Positions 31,368 through 42,068 of a stretch of DNA of 64,000 bases are shown here, one piece after another (within the stretch, counting starts at the first letter, position 1; the number at the start of each line of letters is the position of its first letter). Both the position numbers and the translations under genes were made by a program. Location: contig JAJZVC010000007.1 of assembly GCA_021845865.1 (NCBI GenBank), positions 18,256 to 82,255 of the forward strand, read 5' to 3'. The stretch is from Pseudomonadota bacterium. Its GTDB lineage: Bacteria > Pseudomonadota > Gammaproteobacteria > Burkholderiales > UBA9220. The notes beneath the pieces were generated by a model. That model made no database searches, had not been told where the DNA came from, and saw nothing but the letters and a program-made list of their open reading frames with translations.

Positions 31368-32804
31368 TCACCCTTCGTGTTTGGAATTGAAGCGCACCTT
31401 GCGGACTGCCGCCTCGTCTGGTTTCCCCTTGGGCGTGATTATAAACTCAATAGTGTCGGTTGTAGCGGCTACTTGCGGCGGCAGCTTCACGTTCACCTGG
31501 ATCATCAGACTCTTGCCAGCCCGCACGTTCATTTCGTTGCTGGAGCCGCCAAAATCGAGCGCCCCGTCAGGAATGCCCTTTACCGCGACCACGTAGGTTT
31601 CCTCATGGTCGGTCTTGTTGGTGACCCGGACTTGGTAACGGTTGCGGATTTCCCCGTCCGACAGCGTCACGAACAGGGGCTGGCGAATTTGCTGCACGCT
31701 CTCCTCGAAAGAGGTGCGGGTCGCCAGGTTGTAAATCATGATGCCGGTCATGATCAGGATGAACGTGCCGTAGCCGATAGTCCTCAGGCGCAGCAGATCC
31801 AGCTTCGGCTTTTGCGGGTTATCGCTCTTGGCATTGATTTCCGAATCGTAGCGCACCAAGCCGCGGGGGAACTTCATGGAATCCATGATCGTGTTGCAGG
31901 CGTCGATGCACAGGCCGCAGGAAATGCACTTGTATTGCAAGCCATTGCGGATATCTATGCCCACGGGGCAGACCTGCACGCACATCCCGCAGTCGATGCA
32001 GTCGCCATAGCCCTGGGCTTGGCGCTCTTCCCGGGTCCGCGCCCCTTGCACAGCCGGGTGACGGCCTTTATCGCTCTCGCCTCGCTTGGTTTCGTAGGTA
32101 ACCACCAGCGTCTCTGACTCGTACATTACCCCCTGGAAACGGGCATAGGGACACATGTAGATGCAGACCTGCTCCCGCAGCACCCCTGCCGCCAGGTAGG
32201 TGGACAGCGTCAGGAAGAACACGGCGGTATACCCGGCCGTCACCATGTGGCCGTTGAAGAACTTGACCAACAGGTCGGGGGCATAGCCGAAATAGAGCAC
32301 GAACGTCATGGCCGTCCACCAGGAGGCAAGCAGCCATAGGGCATGGGTCAATCCATATTTCCATACCTTCTCGAGGTTCCAGCCTTGCTTATACAGGCGC
32401 GTGCGCGCGGGCCGCTCGCCCTGGACCAAGTGCTCAATCCAGATATAGAAATCCGTCCACAGCGTTTGGAAGCAGAAATAACCGCAAAAGGCTCGGCCGA
32501 CCAGCGTCGTGACGAAGAAAAGCGTCACCGCCGCGATAAACAGCAGCATGGAGAGGACAATGATGTCCTGGGGATACAGCGCCAGGTCGAAGATGAAAAA
32601 GCGGCGTCCGACCATGTCGAACAGCACTGCTTGGTGGGGCGCATCGGAGCGGTCCCAGGGCAGCCAGGGCAGCGCAAAATACACCAAATAGGCCATCGCC
32701 AGAATGCCCCATTTGAAGGTGCGGAACTTGCCCTTTACCGAGCGGGGGAATATGGGGATATGTTTCTCGTACAGCGATTCCTGGGTTGATGCTTGGTTTT
32801 CCAT
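31368..32804 (-). CDS. ccoG: Cytochrome c oxidase accessory protein CcoG (RdxA/FixG)
   Basis: Ferredoxin motifs CIDCGMCVQVCPVGIDIRNGLQYKCISCGLCIDACN; FCGYFCFQTLWTDFYIWIEHLVQG; start MENQAST. Confidence 0.95.
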   Translation of the reverse strand: MENQASTQESLYEKHIPIFPRSVKGKFRTFKWGILAMAYLVYFALPWLPWDRSDAPHQAVLFDMVGRRFFIFDLALYPQDIIVLSMLLFIAAVTLFFVTTLVGRAFCGYFCFQTLWTDFYIWIEHLVQGERPARTRLYKQGWNLEKVWKYGLTHALWLLASWWTAMTFVLYFGYAPDLLVKFFNGHMVTAGYTAVFFLTLSTYLAAGVLREQVCIYMCPYARFQGVMYESETLVVTYETKRGESDKGRHPAVQGARTREERQAQGYGDCIDCGMCVQVCPVGIDIRNGLQYKCISCGLCIDACNTIMDSMKFPRGLVRYDSEINAKSDNPQKPKLDLLRLRTIGYGTFILIMTGIMIYNLATRTSFEESVQQIRQPLFVTLSDGEIRNRYQVRVTNKTDHEETYVVAVKGIPDGALDFGGSSNEMNVRAGKSLMIQVNVKLPPQVAATTDTIEFIITPKGKPDEAAVRKVRFNSKHEG

Positions 32805-32930
32805 CTGTTCAAACTCCAGCCTATTGATGTCCGGCTCAATGCCGCCCTGTGCATCAGTAAATTCTAATATAGTGGCGACCGCATTACAAATCCTTGTCGC
32901 ATCGGCTTTTCGCTTCACCCCAAGGAATTA

Positions 32931-32961
32931 AAAAAGGCCCCGGACTTCCGTCTCGGGGCCT
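32931..32961 (-). terminator. Intrinsic terminator of ccoNOQP
   Basis: aggccccg...cggggcct stem with minus-strand U-tract (fwd aattaaaaaa). Confidence 0.8.
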
Positions 32962-33002
32962 GATTAGCGATTAGGCTTATTTAACCGCGCTCACGCGGGT
33001 GA

Positions 33003-33923
33003 TCACTTACCGCCACCCAGTTCGTGCACATAAACGGCCAGCAGCTTGATCTGCTCGTCGCTCAAGCGGCCTTTCCAGGCCGGCATCACGCCTTTGTTCA
33101 AGCCGCTGTTGATCACGGCCTTAACGGCGGCAACCTTCTCATCAGCAGTCTTGGCGCCCGGGACGTTTGCCCACAGCCAAATCTTGTCGGTCAGGTTGGC
33201 GGAACCAATGGCCTGGTTGCCCTTGCCGTCGGCGCCGTGGCAGCCGAAGCAAGCGCCCGCGCCATGGAACAGCTCGTCGCCTTGCTGAACCTTGGCGGCA
33301 TCCATCTGCTCGCCGGAGAGGCTGAGCACATAGTTGGCCAACGCAGTGACTTGCGCGTCGGTCAGGCTGGCATTGCCGCCCTTGGCAGGCATGATTCCAT
33401 GGCGGCCATTGGTAATGGTCTCCTGGATCTTGTCGTAGCTGCCGCCATAGAGCCAGTCATCGTCGGTCAGGTTGGGCGCGAAGCCGAATTTGCCCTGGCC
33501 GCCGCTCTGGTGACAAGCCGCGCAGTTATCCTGGAACAGCACCTTACCGGCGGACACGATGAAACCCTTCAGCTCAGGATCGGCATTGATCTTGTCGAAG
33601 GGGGTCGCCGCCACCTTGTCGAAGTATGGCTTCTGCTTAGCAGCGGCTTCGTTCATGTCCTGCATCAGCAGGGCGCGGGTGTTCCAGTGGCTAACCTTCT
33701 TTTCACCCTTGTCGTTGACGTACTCAATGGTGTTGGTCCCCGTCAGGAAACCCTTGCCAACAGGCCAGGAGGGGTACATAAACCAGTAAATCAAGGCAAA
33801 GATAATCGTGGCATAGAAGGTCCAAAGCCACCAAGCGGGAAGAGGATTGTTGTATTCCTGCAGATCATCGTCCCAGACGTGTCCAGTGGTATTCTGGAAT
33901 TTCGATTCAGTCGCATGACTCAT
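33003..33923 (-). CDS. ccoP: cbb3-type cytochrome c oxidase subunit III (di-haem)
   Basis: Two haem-c motifs CAACH and CFGCH; N-terminal TM; VWDDDLQEYNNPLPAWWLWTFYATIIF. Confidence 0.97.
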   Translation of the reverse strand: MSHATESKFQNTTGHVWDDDLQEYNNPLPAWWLWTFYATIIFALIYWFMYPSWPVGKGFLTGTNTIEYVNDKGEKKVSHWNTRALLMQDMNEAAAKQKPYFDKVAATPFDKINADPELKGFIVSAGKVLFQDNCAACHQSGGQGKFGFAPNLTDDDWLYGGSYDKIQETITNGRHGIMPAKGGNASLTDAQVTALANYVLSLSGEQMDAAKVQQGDELFHGAGACFGCHGADGKGNQAIGSANLTDKIWLWANVPGAKTADEKVAAVKAVINSGLNKGVMPAWKGRLSDEQIKLLAVYVHELGGGK

Positions 33924-34108
33924 TATTTGGCTCCCTTAACGTCTTGGTTGTCATCCATCAGCGGGATGTCCCGGTAGGACTCAAGGCGCTCACCACGCTT
34001 CTTGCTGCCGTACAGGTAGAACAGCACCATGCAGAAGCAGGTGAAGAAAATAATCATCGCCACGGGCTTTGTGTTCTCGAAGCTTTTGAACCAGTTAAGC
34101 CATTCCAC
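33923..34108 (-). CDS. ccoQ: cbb3-type cytochrome oxidase subunit CcoQ
   Basis: MEWLNWFKSFENTKPVAMIIFFTCFCMVLFYLYGSKKRGERLESYRDIPL; between ccoP and ccoO. Confidence 0.93.
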   Translation of the reverse strand: MEWLNWFKSFENTKPVAMIIFFTCFCMVLFYLYGSKKRGERLESYRDIPLMDDNQDVKGAK

Positions 34109-34123
34109 GGGACATCTCCTCTA

Positions 34124-34879
34124 TTAGCGATACTTCACGAACTGGTCGTTATCGTACTTCTTGAAGTCGACCATAGTGCCAAGTACCTGCAGATAGGCAA
34201 CCAGAGCATCCATTTCGGTAATGTTGCTGGCGTCGCCGTCGTAGTTGCCGGGGGCACCGCCGAAGCCGTTCTGAGCCTGGTCAACCAGGTTCTTCTGGGC
34301 GTTGCGGATATCCAGCATCTTGGCCACATCTTCGCCGAACTGCTTGACGTTGCTGTCGTACTCAGCCTGGTTGGAAGAGTAAGGAACACCCGTCAGACGC
34401 AAGGCAGCCATGCGGTCGCCCACATCGGAGTAGTCCAAGGGGGTCTTTTCCAGGAAGCCGTAGTGAGGCATGACGGACTCCGGCACCATGGACTGGGGGT
34501 CCATCAAGTGGGCCACCTGCCATTCGTTGGAGTACTTCTTGCCCACGCGAGCCAGGTCAGGACCGGTACGCTTGGAGCCCCACTGGAATGGGTGGTCGTA
34601 CTGGGACTCAGCCGCCAGGGAGTAGTGGCCATAACGCAGCTGTTCGTCGCGGAAGGGACGAATCATCTGGGAGTGGCACAGGAAGCAGCCCTCGCGAACA
34701 TAGATGTCCCGCCCGCGAAGTTCCAACGGGGTGTAGGGGCGAACGCCGTCCACTTTCTCAATGGTGTCGTTGATGAAGAACAGCGGAATAATTTCCACCA
34801 AACCGCCGACGCTGATGGCCAGCATCATCAGGACCATCATCAGCCCGACGTTTTTTTCTATCGAGTCGTGTTTAAACAT
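34124..34879 (-). CDS. ccoO: cbb3-type cytochrome c oxidase subunit II (mono-haem)
   Basis: Haem-c CFLCH; RDIYVREGCFLCHSQMIRPFRDEQLRYGHYS; start MFKHDSIEKN. Confidence 0.97.
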   Translation of the reverse strand: MFKHDSIEKNVGLMMVLMMLAISVGGLVEIIPLFFINDTIEKVDGVRPYTPLELRGRDIYVREGCFLCHSQMIRPFRDEQLRYGHYSLAAESQYDHPFQWGSKRTGPDLARVGKKYSNEWQVAHLMDPQSMVPESVMPHYGFLEKTPLDYSDVGDRMAALRLTGVPYSSNQAEYDSNVKQFGEDVAKMLDIRNAQKNLVDQAQNGFGGAPGNYDGDASNITEMDALVAYLQVLGTMVDFKKYDNDQFVKYR

Positions 34880-34950
34880 GTTTCCCTCTCTGATCTGTTT
34901 CAGCAACCGGGGCCCCGGCCCCGGTTCCGCGTGATTTCCGTCTTGTACGC

Positions 34951-36384
34951 TTAGGCCGCGACGGGAGCAGGACCCGCTTCAGCAGCTTTACCTTGGCTGA
35001 TGGTCATCCAGCAGTTGTAGGCCATCACCAGCATGCCGGACACAAACACCAGACCACCCAGAGCACGCATCACGTAGAAGGGATGCATGGCGGCGACGGT
35101 TTCGGCGAAGGAATACTGCAGGTTGCCGAAGTCGTCGAAGGCGCGCCACATCAGACCCTGCATGATGCCGGAAATCCACATGGCGGTGATGTACAGCAGG
35201 ATGCCGATGGTCGCCAACCAGAAGTGAACGGTCACCAGCTTGGTGCTGTACAGCTTGGTGTCCCACAGACGGGGAATCATGTGATAGAGAGCGCCGAAGG
35301 AGATCATCGCCACCCAACCCAGGGCACCGGAGTGCACGTGGCCAACGGTCCAGTCGGTGTAGTGGGACAGGGCGTTAACGTCCTTCAGGGACATCATCGG
35401 GCCTTCGAAGGTGGACATGCCGTAGAAGGACAGGGCCACGATCATGAAGCGCATGATGGGGTCGGTGCGCAACTTATCCCAAGCGCCGGACAGGGTCATG
35501 ATGCCGTTGATCATACCGCCCCAGGAGGGAAGCAGCAGCATGATGGAGAAGGTGGCGCCCATGGTGGAAACCCAGTCCGGCAGGGCAGTCCAGTGCAGAT
35601 GGTGAGGACCGGCCCACATGTACATGAAGGACAGAGCCCAGAAGTGCACGATGGACAGGCGGTAGGAGTAGATCGGACGACCGGCCTGCTTGGGCACGTA
35701 GTAGTACATCATGCCGAGGAAGGCGGCGGTCAGGAAGAAGCCCACGGCGTTGTGACCGTACCACCACTGGATCATGGCATCCTGAGCACCGGAGAACAGG
35801 GGATAGGACTTCATGGTGGTCAGGCTGACGGGAACAGCCAGGCCGTTACCCAGGTGCAGCAGCGCCACCGCCAGCAGGAACACGATGTAGAACCAGTTGG
35901 CCACGTAGATATGCGGCTGCTTGCGCTTCATCACCGTACCCACGAACACCGCGATGTAGGCAACCCACACGACGGTGATCAGGAGATCGATCGGCCATTC
36001 CATCTCGGCATACTCTTTGCCCTGGCTATAGCCCAGCACGTAGCTGCTGGCCGCCAGAACGATGATCAACTGCCAGCCCCAGAAGGTAAAGGACGCCAGA
36101 CCGTCGGCGAACAGACGGGTCTGACAGGTACGCTGAACCACGTAGTAGCTGGTGGCAAACAGGGCGCAACCACCGAAACCGAAAATCACGCCACCGGTGT
36201 GAATCGGGCGCAGACGGCCAAAGGTGAACCACGGGTCCATGTTGAGAAAGGGCCAAGCCAACTGGGAGGCAATGAACACACCCATCGCCATCCCGATAAC
36301 CGCCCAAAACAGAGCCATGATCGAGAATTTTCGAACAATATCATAATTATATTGTTCGATTGTTGCAGTTCCCACTGCTGCCAT
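34951..36384 (-). CDS. ccoN: cbb3-type cytochrome c oxidase subunit I
   Basis: [108 protein letters not shown]. Confidence 0.98.
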   Translation of the reverse strand: MAAVGTATIEQYNYDIVRKFSIMALFWAVIGMAMGVFIASQLAWPFLNMDPWFTFGRLRPIHTGGVIFGFGGCALFATSYYVVQRTCQTRLFADGLASFTFWGWQLIIVLAASSYVLGYSQGKEYAEMEWPIDLLITVVWVAYIAVFVGTVMKRKQPHIYVANWFYIVFLLAVALLHLGNGLAVPVSLTTMKSYPLFSGAQDAMIQWWYGHNAVGFFLTAAFLGMMYYYVPKQAGRPIYSYRLSIVHFWALSFMYMWAGPHHLHWTALPDWVSTMGATFSIMLLLPSWGGMINGIMTLSGAWDKLRTDPIMRFMIVALSFYGMSTFEGPMMSLKDVNALSHYTDWTVGHVHSGALGWVAMISFGALYHMIPRLWDTKLYSTKLVTVHFWLATIGILLYITAMWISGIMQGLMWRAFDDFGNLQYSFAETVAAMHPFYVMRALGGLVFVSGMLVMAYNCWMTISQGKAAEAGPAPVAA

Positions 36385-36566
36385 AATTTCCTCCTTGAAA
36401 GATTAAAGCCTTAAGCTTTTCCCCATGTACCGGCCACACCTCGCCGCACCCGGACAGCCTCCCCTTGCTGCTTGAGCCCGTCCAGCCCGGCAGGGTGTGT
36501 TAAATGACACACGCCGTGCACTTTGGTACAACGGTACTAATTTAATCCGATTCAGGCAAAAAAACC

Positions 36567-36580
36567 CTGACGCAGGTCAA
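36567..36580 (-). promoter_or_regulatory. FNR-like box upstream of ccoN, overlapping the fnr stop codon
   Basis: Minus strand TTGAC-CTGC-GTCAG; putative -10 TAAATT at 36539-36544 puts the box centre ~41.5 bp upstream of the inferred TSS. Confidence 0.6.
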
Positions 36581-37374
36581 CCAACCTGCTTATTGCGAGA
36601 ACTGACGGGAGATTGCGGGCGTTTTCCTACCGCCGGACTAGGGGATTCCGCCTTGCCGCCCCCCTGCGCCACCGCTGTCAGTTTCTCGATATCCTTAAGC
36701 CGGACCAAGCGGCGCTGCATGGAAATCAGCCCCTCCTGCTCGAAGCGGGCCAGGACGCGGCACACCGTCTCCTCCGCCATGCCGAGATAGTTGCCGATAT
36801 CGCTGCGGGACATGCTGAGATTGAATTCGGTGGAGGAATAGCTGCGCTTGGCGAAACGGGAGGACAAGCCAATCAGGTAGGTGGCCAAACGCTCGTCGGC
36901 ATTCTTCTTTCCCAGCAGGAGCATCAGCTCCTGGTTGTAGGCGATCTCCTGGCTCATCACGCGCAGCATCTGGTATTGCAGCGAGGGGACCTGTTGCCCC
37001 AACTCCTCCAGGCGGTCGAAGGGAATTTCGCACACCGACGTGGTCTCGAGGGCCCGGGCCTCGCAGCTGTAGACGCGGGTATTCACGGCATTCAGACCGA
37101 GAAGCTCGCCAGCGATATGAAAACCGGTAATCTGCACCCGCCCGTCATCCATCAGGACATAGGTCTTGACCGAACCGCTGCGCAGCGCGTAGACGGAATG
37201 GAAAGGATGACCGAGACGGTAAAGGTACTCGCCGCGCTTGAAAATGCGGCGGTTCTTGACGATCTTATCGAGGAGTTCGATGTCCGCCTGACCAATCCCG
37301 GTAGGCAGGCACAACTGGTAGATGCCGCAATCGGAGCAGAGAATCGGGGCATGCAGTTGATCGGGCCCGTTCAT
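36577..37374 (-). CDS. fnr: FNR-type oxygen-sensing transcriptional regulator (Crp/Fnr family)
   Basis: CSDCGIYQLC N-terminal Cys cluster plus central Cys (VYSCEARALE); C-terminal HTH MSRSDIGNYLGMAEETVCRVLARFEQEGLI; start MNGPDQLHAP. Confidence 0.95.
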   Translation of the reverse strand: MNGPDQLHAPILCSDCGIYQLCLPTGIGQADIELLDKIVKNRRIFKRGEYLYRLGHPFHSVYALRSGSVKTYVLMDDGRVQITGFHIAGELLGLNAVNTRVYSCEARALETTSVCEIPFDRLEELGQQVPSLQYQMLRVMSQEIAYNQELMLLLGKKNADERLATYLIGLSSRFAKRSYSSTEFNLSMSRSDIGNYLGMAEETVCRVLARFEQEGLISMQRRLVRLKDIEKLTAVAQGGGKAESPSPAVGKRPQSPVSSRNKQVG

Positions 37375-37502
37375 CGCCGTGCTCCACACCCGATGGAATA
37401 TATCGCGACTGTTGGCATACGCACCTCCAACCCCATGGTTTCCCTTTTCCGGCGCCCCTCCCTCGCCCCTCAAGGGCCAAAGACAAGGCGCCACCATGCT
37501 AG

Positions 37503-37516
37503 TTGACCCAAATCAA
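37503..37516 (-). promoter_or_regulatory. FNR box upstream of fnr (putative autoregulatory site)
   Basis: TTGAC-CCAA-ATCAA on the plus strand, close match to TTGAT-N4-ATCAA. Confidence 0.7.
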
Positions 37517-37587
37517 TTTTGCAACCGCATTTTGCAACGCCGACACCGCCTTTTGCGGCAAGTAGCGGGGCATACAGGAAAAATCCC

Positions 37588-38268
37588 TCAGAGCGGGAAT
37601 GCGCGAAGATCGAGCAATTTCGCCACGGCATCGGGGTCCGGACGATCCTGCCGCGGGACCGCCCCCAGCAAAGGGGCCGACAAACGGCTGCGCAAGGCGG
37701 CGAGATTGTCGTCGAACCGCGCCATGAGGGGGTCGACCGCATTCGCCACCCACCCGGCGAGCCGCAAGCCCCGGGACCTCACGGCCTCCGCCGTCAACAG
37801 GGCGTGATTGATGCAGCCAAGACGCATCCCCACCACCATCACCACCGGCAGCCCAAGCCGGCAAGCCATCTCGGCGGCGCCTTCATGGTCGTTGAGGGGA
37901 ACCAGAAAGCCCCCCACGCCCTCCACCACGACCGCATCGGCCAAATCCGCCAGATGCCCGCAGGCCTCCGTCACGCGCCCCAGGTCAATCGTCACGCCAG
38001 CGTCGGCGGCCGCCAAATGAGGGGCGATAGGAGGCATGAAGCGGTAAGGGTTGACCCACTCCAAGGGAGCCTCCACATTGGCCGCCCGCTGCAGCGCCAC
38101 GACATCCTCCCACATGGCGGCGCCGTCCGACCCGGCCACCGCGCCGGACGCCACGGGCTTCATTCCCACCGCCTTCCGCCCGGTGGCGGCAAAGGCGCGC
38201 ACCAGGGCCGCCGCCACCAGGGTCTTGCCCACCCCCGTATCGGTGCCGGTAACGAACACCCCTTTCAC
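37588..38268 (-). CDS. bioD: Dethiobiotin synthase
   Basis: MKGVFVTGTDTGVGKTLVAAALVRAFAATGRKAVGMKPVASG. Confidence 0.96.
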   Translation of the reverse strand: MKGVFVTGTDTGVGKTLVAAALVRAFAATGRKAVGMKPVASGAVAGSDGAAMWEDVVALQRAANVEAPLEWVNPYRFMPPIAPHLAAADAGVTIDLGRVTEACGHLADLADAVVVEGVGGFLVPLNDHEGAAEMACRLGLPVVMVVGMRLGCINHALLTAEAVRSRGLRLAGWVANAVDPLMARFDDNLAALRSRLSAPLLGAVPRQDRPDPDAVAKLLDLRAFPL

Positions 38269-39146
38269 GGCCGCCCTCGAAAACGCACCACCCGCTCGCC
38301 CTCCGGCGGATTCCGCGCCGGTACTTGGCCTCGCCAGGCGTGGCCGTAGATCACCTCATAGGTGGCGGGAAGCTTCCCCTCGCGGCGGAACCGCTCGTAA
38401 GCCTCCTCCAAACGGCGCCACTCCTCCTTGCCGGTCATGCCACGGCGCCGGCCGGACGTGGCGTTGTGGGCGCCGATGGCCTTAAGGTCCAGCATCAGGT
38501 CCCGCAACCGGTCATAGGTCAGGGTGAACAGCTCCATTTCCATCACCGGCGAGGCAAAGCCATTGCGCACCAGCGCATCGCCGATGTCGTGCATATCGGC
38601 GAAACGGCTGACGTGGGTAAAGCCGTCGAGAGCGCCGAAGGCCTGGCGCAGTTCCTTCAGGGTATCGGGGCCGAAAGTGGTGAAAATCAGGACGCCATCG
38701 TTCCGCACCACCCGGTGCATGCCGGCGAACAGCCGATCGAGGTCGTTGCACCACTGCATGGCGAGATTGGACCAGGCCAAGTCGATGGACTCCGCCGCCA
38801 GGGGAAGATTTTCCAGGTCCGCGCATACGTAGGCGTCGCGCCGCCCCCCCGGCAGCCAGCGCCGCCACCCCGGCCTGGCGCCCCGTGCCGCATGGAGCAT
38901 GCCCTCGGCGATATCGAGTTCGACCAGGCCGGCCCCGGGAAAGCGTTCCGATAAAAGCCGCCCTCCATAGCCCGTCCCGGCCCCCGCATCCAGGATACGG
39001 CGGGGCTCAAGGCGGATACACGCCAGCCGCTCCGCCAATCGCCGGCAAACCTCGTGCTGCAGCACGGCGGAGCGGTCGTAGTCGGCGGCCGCGCGGCTGA
39101 AGGAGCGGCGCACCAACCCCTTGTCGATGGAAAACGCATCAACCAT
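38265..39146 (-). CDS. bioC: Malonyl-ACP O-methyltransferase BioC
   Basis: VRRSFSRAAADYDRSAVLQHEVCRRLAERL; ILDAGAGTGYGGRLL; FTTFGPDTLKELRQAF. Confidence 0.95.
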   Translation of the reverse strand: MVDAFSIDKGLVRRSFSRAAADYDRSAVLQHEVCRRLAERLACIRLEPRRILDAGAGTGYGGRLLSERFPGAGLVELDIAEGMLHAARGARPGWRRWLPGGRRDAYVCADLENLPLAAESIDLAWSNLAMQWCNDLDRLFAGMHRVVRNDGVLIFTTFGPDTLKELRQAFGALDGFTHVSRFADMHDIGDALVRNGFASPVMEMELFTLTYDRLRDLMLDLKAIGAHNATSGRRRGMTGKEEWRRLEEAYERFRREGKLPATYEVIYGHAWRGQVPARNPPEGERVVRFRGRP

Positions 39147-39885
39147 GGAGAAACCCCCCCGCCAGCCGGGCGAATTCGCCGCGATGGGACAGGAAGGGGG
39201 CGTGGGAGGCCCCCGCCACCACCGCCAGGCGCCCATGGGGAACACGCTGGGAGAGCCACCGGCCTGCCGGCAGGGGCGTGAGCATGTCCCGGTCGCCGTG
39301 TATCACCAATGCCGGACAGCGCAGCGACGCCACGTCGTTACGCAGGTCGCTGTCCCGCAGGATCGCCAGCCCGCCCTGCAATGCCGCATCATCGGGGCGC
39401 CCGCGCTCGAACAGGGAGGAGCGCAAGGCGCGGGTAACTTCCCGCGCCTCATCGTCGCCCCGCGCCTGGAGGGAAAGAAAACGCTTCAGGGTACCTTCGT
39501 AGTCGCCCGCCAGGCCATCGGCAAAGGCCCGCAGCGTCCGCGGCTCCATGCCATGGGGCCAATCCTCGCCACTGACGAAGCGGGGCGTCGAGGCCACCAG
39601 CACCAGGCGCTCCACCCCGGCGGGAAAATCGAGGGCCCACCGCAGCGCCACCATGCCCCCGAGGGACCAGCCACACACCTGCACCGGCCCCGGAAAGCGG
39701 GCCGCCAGGCCGGCGGCGATACTTTCCAGCGCGTAGGGCGCTGCCGCCGCGCTGCCGCCGTAACCCGGCAAATCCACGGCATGGACCCGCAAGCCCCGCT
39801 CTTCGAGCAAAGGCCGCACGCCGTCCCACACCCCGCCGTGCATGCCCCAGCCGTGGAGCAGCACCAAGTCCTTGCCCGCCGTCAT
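39139..39885 (-). CDS. bioH: Pimeloyl-ACP methyl ester carboxylesterase BioH
   Basis: [32 protein letters not shown] (GxSxG); overlaps bioF and bioC. Confidence 0.94.
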   Translation of the reverse strand: MTAGKDLVLLHGWGMHGGVWDGVRPLLEERGLRVHAVDLPGYGGSAAAAPYALESIAAGLAARFPGPVQVCGWSLGGMVALRWALDFPAGVERLVLVASTPRFVSGEDWPHGMEPRTLRAFADGLAGDYEGTLKRFLSLQARGDDEAREVTRALRSSLFERGRPDDAALQGGLAILRDSDLRNDVASLRCPALVIHGDRDMLTPLPAGRWLSQRVPHGRLAVVAGASHAPFLSHRGEFARLAGGFLHG

Positions 39886-41036
39886 TCCAATTCCTTGAGG
39901 GCGGCGAGGAGGCGGTCCACATCCTCCGGGGAATGGGACGCCGACAGGGAAATTCGCAGCCGCGCCAGGCCTTTTGGCACGGTGGGGGGACGAATCGCCG
40001 GCACCAGGATGCCCCGCTCCAGCAAGCCCTCGCTCACCGCCAGGGTCTCCTCGTTGCCGCCGATCAGCACGGGCTGGATCGGCGTATCGCTGTCCATCAA
40101 TCGCCAACGCCTGGGCCGCCAGGCACGCAACCAGGCCACCAGCTCCCGCAGGCGCTGCCGCCGCCAATCCTCCCCCGCAATGAGTTTCAGGCTGGCGGAC
40201 AGGGCGCAGGCCAGCAACGGCGGCATGGCGGTGGTGTAAATATAGCTGCGGGCATTCTGGATGAGCCCTTCGACGAGCTCCGACCCGCCGGCGACGAAGG
40301 CGCCGAAAACGCCGGCCGCCTTGCCGAGGGTGGCCATGTAGACGATGCGCGGCGAACGGACGCCGAAATGGGACAGGCTGCCGCGCCCCCCTTCTCCCAG
40401 GACGCCAAAGCCATGGGCGTCGTCCAGCAGCAGCCAGGCGTCGTGGCGCTCGCACAGGGCCAGCAGCTCGTTCACCGGGGCCACATCGCCATCCATGCTG
40501 AACACGGCGTCGCTGACCACCAGCTTGCGTCCCGGCGCGGTTTCCGCCAAGGCCTTTTCCAGAGCCGCCAGGTCGAGATGGGGATAGCGCCGCACGTGGG
40601 CGCGGGACAGCACCATGGCATCGTTGAGGGAGGCATGGTTGAGCTTGTCGGCGAAAACCGTGTCGCCCCGCCCCACCAGGGCCGTCACCACGCCCACGTT
40701 GGCCATGTAGCCGCCGGAGAACAGCAGGGCACGGGGAAGGCCGACGAAAGCGGCCAATTCCTCCTCCAGCCGGTGATGGGGAGCGAAATGGCCGCTCACC
40801 AGATGGGACGCCCCGGCACCGACGCCATAACGCCCGGCCCCCTGGCTGGCGGCCTCGACCAAGGCGGGATGATTGGCCAACCCCAGGTAATCGTTGCTGC
40901 AAAAGGACAGGAAAGGCCGTCCGTCGGCATCCAGGTAGACGCCCTGGGGGCTCTCGACCAGGCGGCGGCGGCGCAGCAAGCCCTGCTGGCGCCGCTGTTC
41001 CAGCTCATCGGCAAAATGGGAAAACGGCATAGGCAT
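39882..41036 (-). CDS. bioF: 8-amino-7-oxononanoate synthase
   Basis: [68 protein letters not shown]. Confidence 0.97.
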   Translation of the reverse strand: MPMPFSHFADELEQRRQQGLLRRRRLVESPQGVYLDADGRPFLSFCSNDYLGLANHPALVEAASQGAGRYGVGAGASHLVSGHFAPHHRLEEELAAFVGLPRALLFSGGYMANVGVVTALVGRGDTVFADKLNHASLNDAMVLSRAHVRRYPHLDLAALEKALAETAPGRKLVVSDAVFSMDGDVAPVNELLALCERHDAWLLLDDAHGFGVLGEGGRGSLSHFGVRSPRIVYMATLGKAAGVFGAFVAGGSELVEGLIQNARSYIYTTAMPPLLACALSASLKLIAGEDWRRQRLRELVAWLRAWRPRRWRLMDSDTPIQPVLIGGNEETLAVSEGLLERGILVPAIRPPTVPKGLARLRISLSASHSPEDVDRLLAALKELE

Positions 41037-41069
41037 GCGGCGGGGCGAAAGCGCCCCGCCCGTCAGAGT

Positions 41070-42068
41070 TCAGTGGGCAACGGCCATGGCGCGGATGCCC
41101 AGCTTGTCGAACAGCGCCTGATCCGAATGGGTCTCCGCGTTGTCGGTGGTGAGCAGCCTGTCGCCGTAGAAAATGGAATTGGCGCCGGCGAGGAAACACA
41201 AGGCCTGCAGGCTGTCCGCCATTTCGCTCCGTCCCGCCGACAGGCGCACCAAGCTGGTGGGCATGGTGATGCGGGCGACGGCGATGGTGCGGACGAATTC
41301 CAGGGGGTCCAGCTCCTCGGCACCCTTCAGGGGCGTGCCTTCCACCTGGACCAGCATGTTGATGGGCACCGATTCGGGCACCGGGTCCAGGTTGGCCAGC
41401 TGGGCCACCAGGGCGGCGCGCTGGGCGCGGGTTTCCCCCATGCCGACGATGCCACCGCTGCACACCTTGATGCCGGCCTTGCGCACCCGGTGGAGGGTGT
41501 CCACCCGCTCTTCGTAGCCGTGGGTGGTGATCACCTGGCCGTAGAATTCCTGGGCCGTGTCCAGGTTGTGGTTGTAGTAATCGAGGCCGGCTTCCTTGAG
41601 CTGTTCGGCCTGGTCTTCCTTGAGCATGCCAAGGGTAACGCAGGTTTCCAGTCCCAGGGCCTTCACCGCCCGCACCATCTCCAGCACGGCACGCAGGTCC
41701 CGCTGGTTCGGGCCGCGCCAGGCGGCGCCCATGCAGAAGCGGGTGGCGCCGGATTCCTTGGCCTTCTGGGCCGCCTCCACCACCTCCGCCACGTCCAGCA
41801 GGGGCTCTTTTTCCACCGGGGTGTCGTGATGCGCCGACTGTGAGCAATAGCCGCAATCCTCGGAACAGCCGCCGGTCTTGATGGACAGCAGGGTGCTCAC
41901 CTGGATTTCGTTGGGATCGAAATGCTGGCGATGCACGGTCTGGGCGCGGAACAGCAGGTCGTTGAACGGCAGGGCGAAGAGGGCCTCCACCTCGGCAACG
42001 CTCCACACCTTGCGGGAGCCTTCGGTATTGATGTCCATGGTCATATCATTCATGACGTTCCACCTCAA
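41070..42068 (-). CDS. bioB: Biotin synthase
   Basis: Radical SAM motif [31 protein letters not shown]. Start codon uncertain (several Met). Confidence 0.97.
   Translation of the reverse strand: MRWNVMNDMTMDINTEGSRKVWSVAEVEALFALPFNDLLFRAQTVHRQHFDPNEIQVSTLLSIKTGGCSEDCGYCSQSAHHDTPVEKEPLLDVAEVVEAAQKAKESGATRFCMGAAWRGPNQRDLRAVLEMVRAVKALGLETCVTLGMLKEDQAEQLKEAGLDYYNHNLDTAQEFYGQVITTHGYEERVDTLHRVRKAGIKVCSGGIVGMGETRAQRAALVAQLANLDPVPESVPINMLVQVEGTPLKGAEELDPLEFVRTIAVARITMPTSLVRLSAGRSEMADSLQALCFLAGANSIFYGDRLLTTDNAETHSDQALFDKLGIRAMAVAH

Noticed and set aside
32820-32860. TTGATGTCCGGCTCAAT as an FNR box upstream of ccoG
   Set aside because: Half-site spacing is wrong for TTGAT-N4-ATCAA, and the segment is in the upstream extension of the ccoG frame.
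34993-36414. 473-aa plus-strand ORF opposite ccoN
   Set aside because: His/Gly/Gln-rich mirror ORF; ccoN is highly recognisable.
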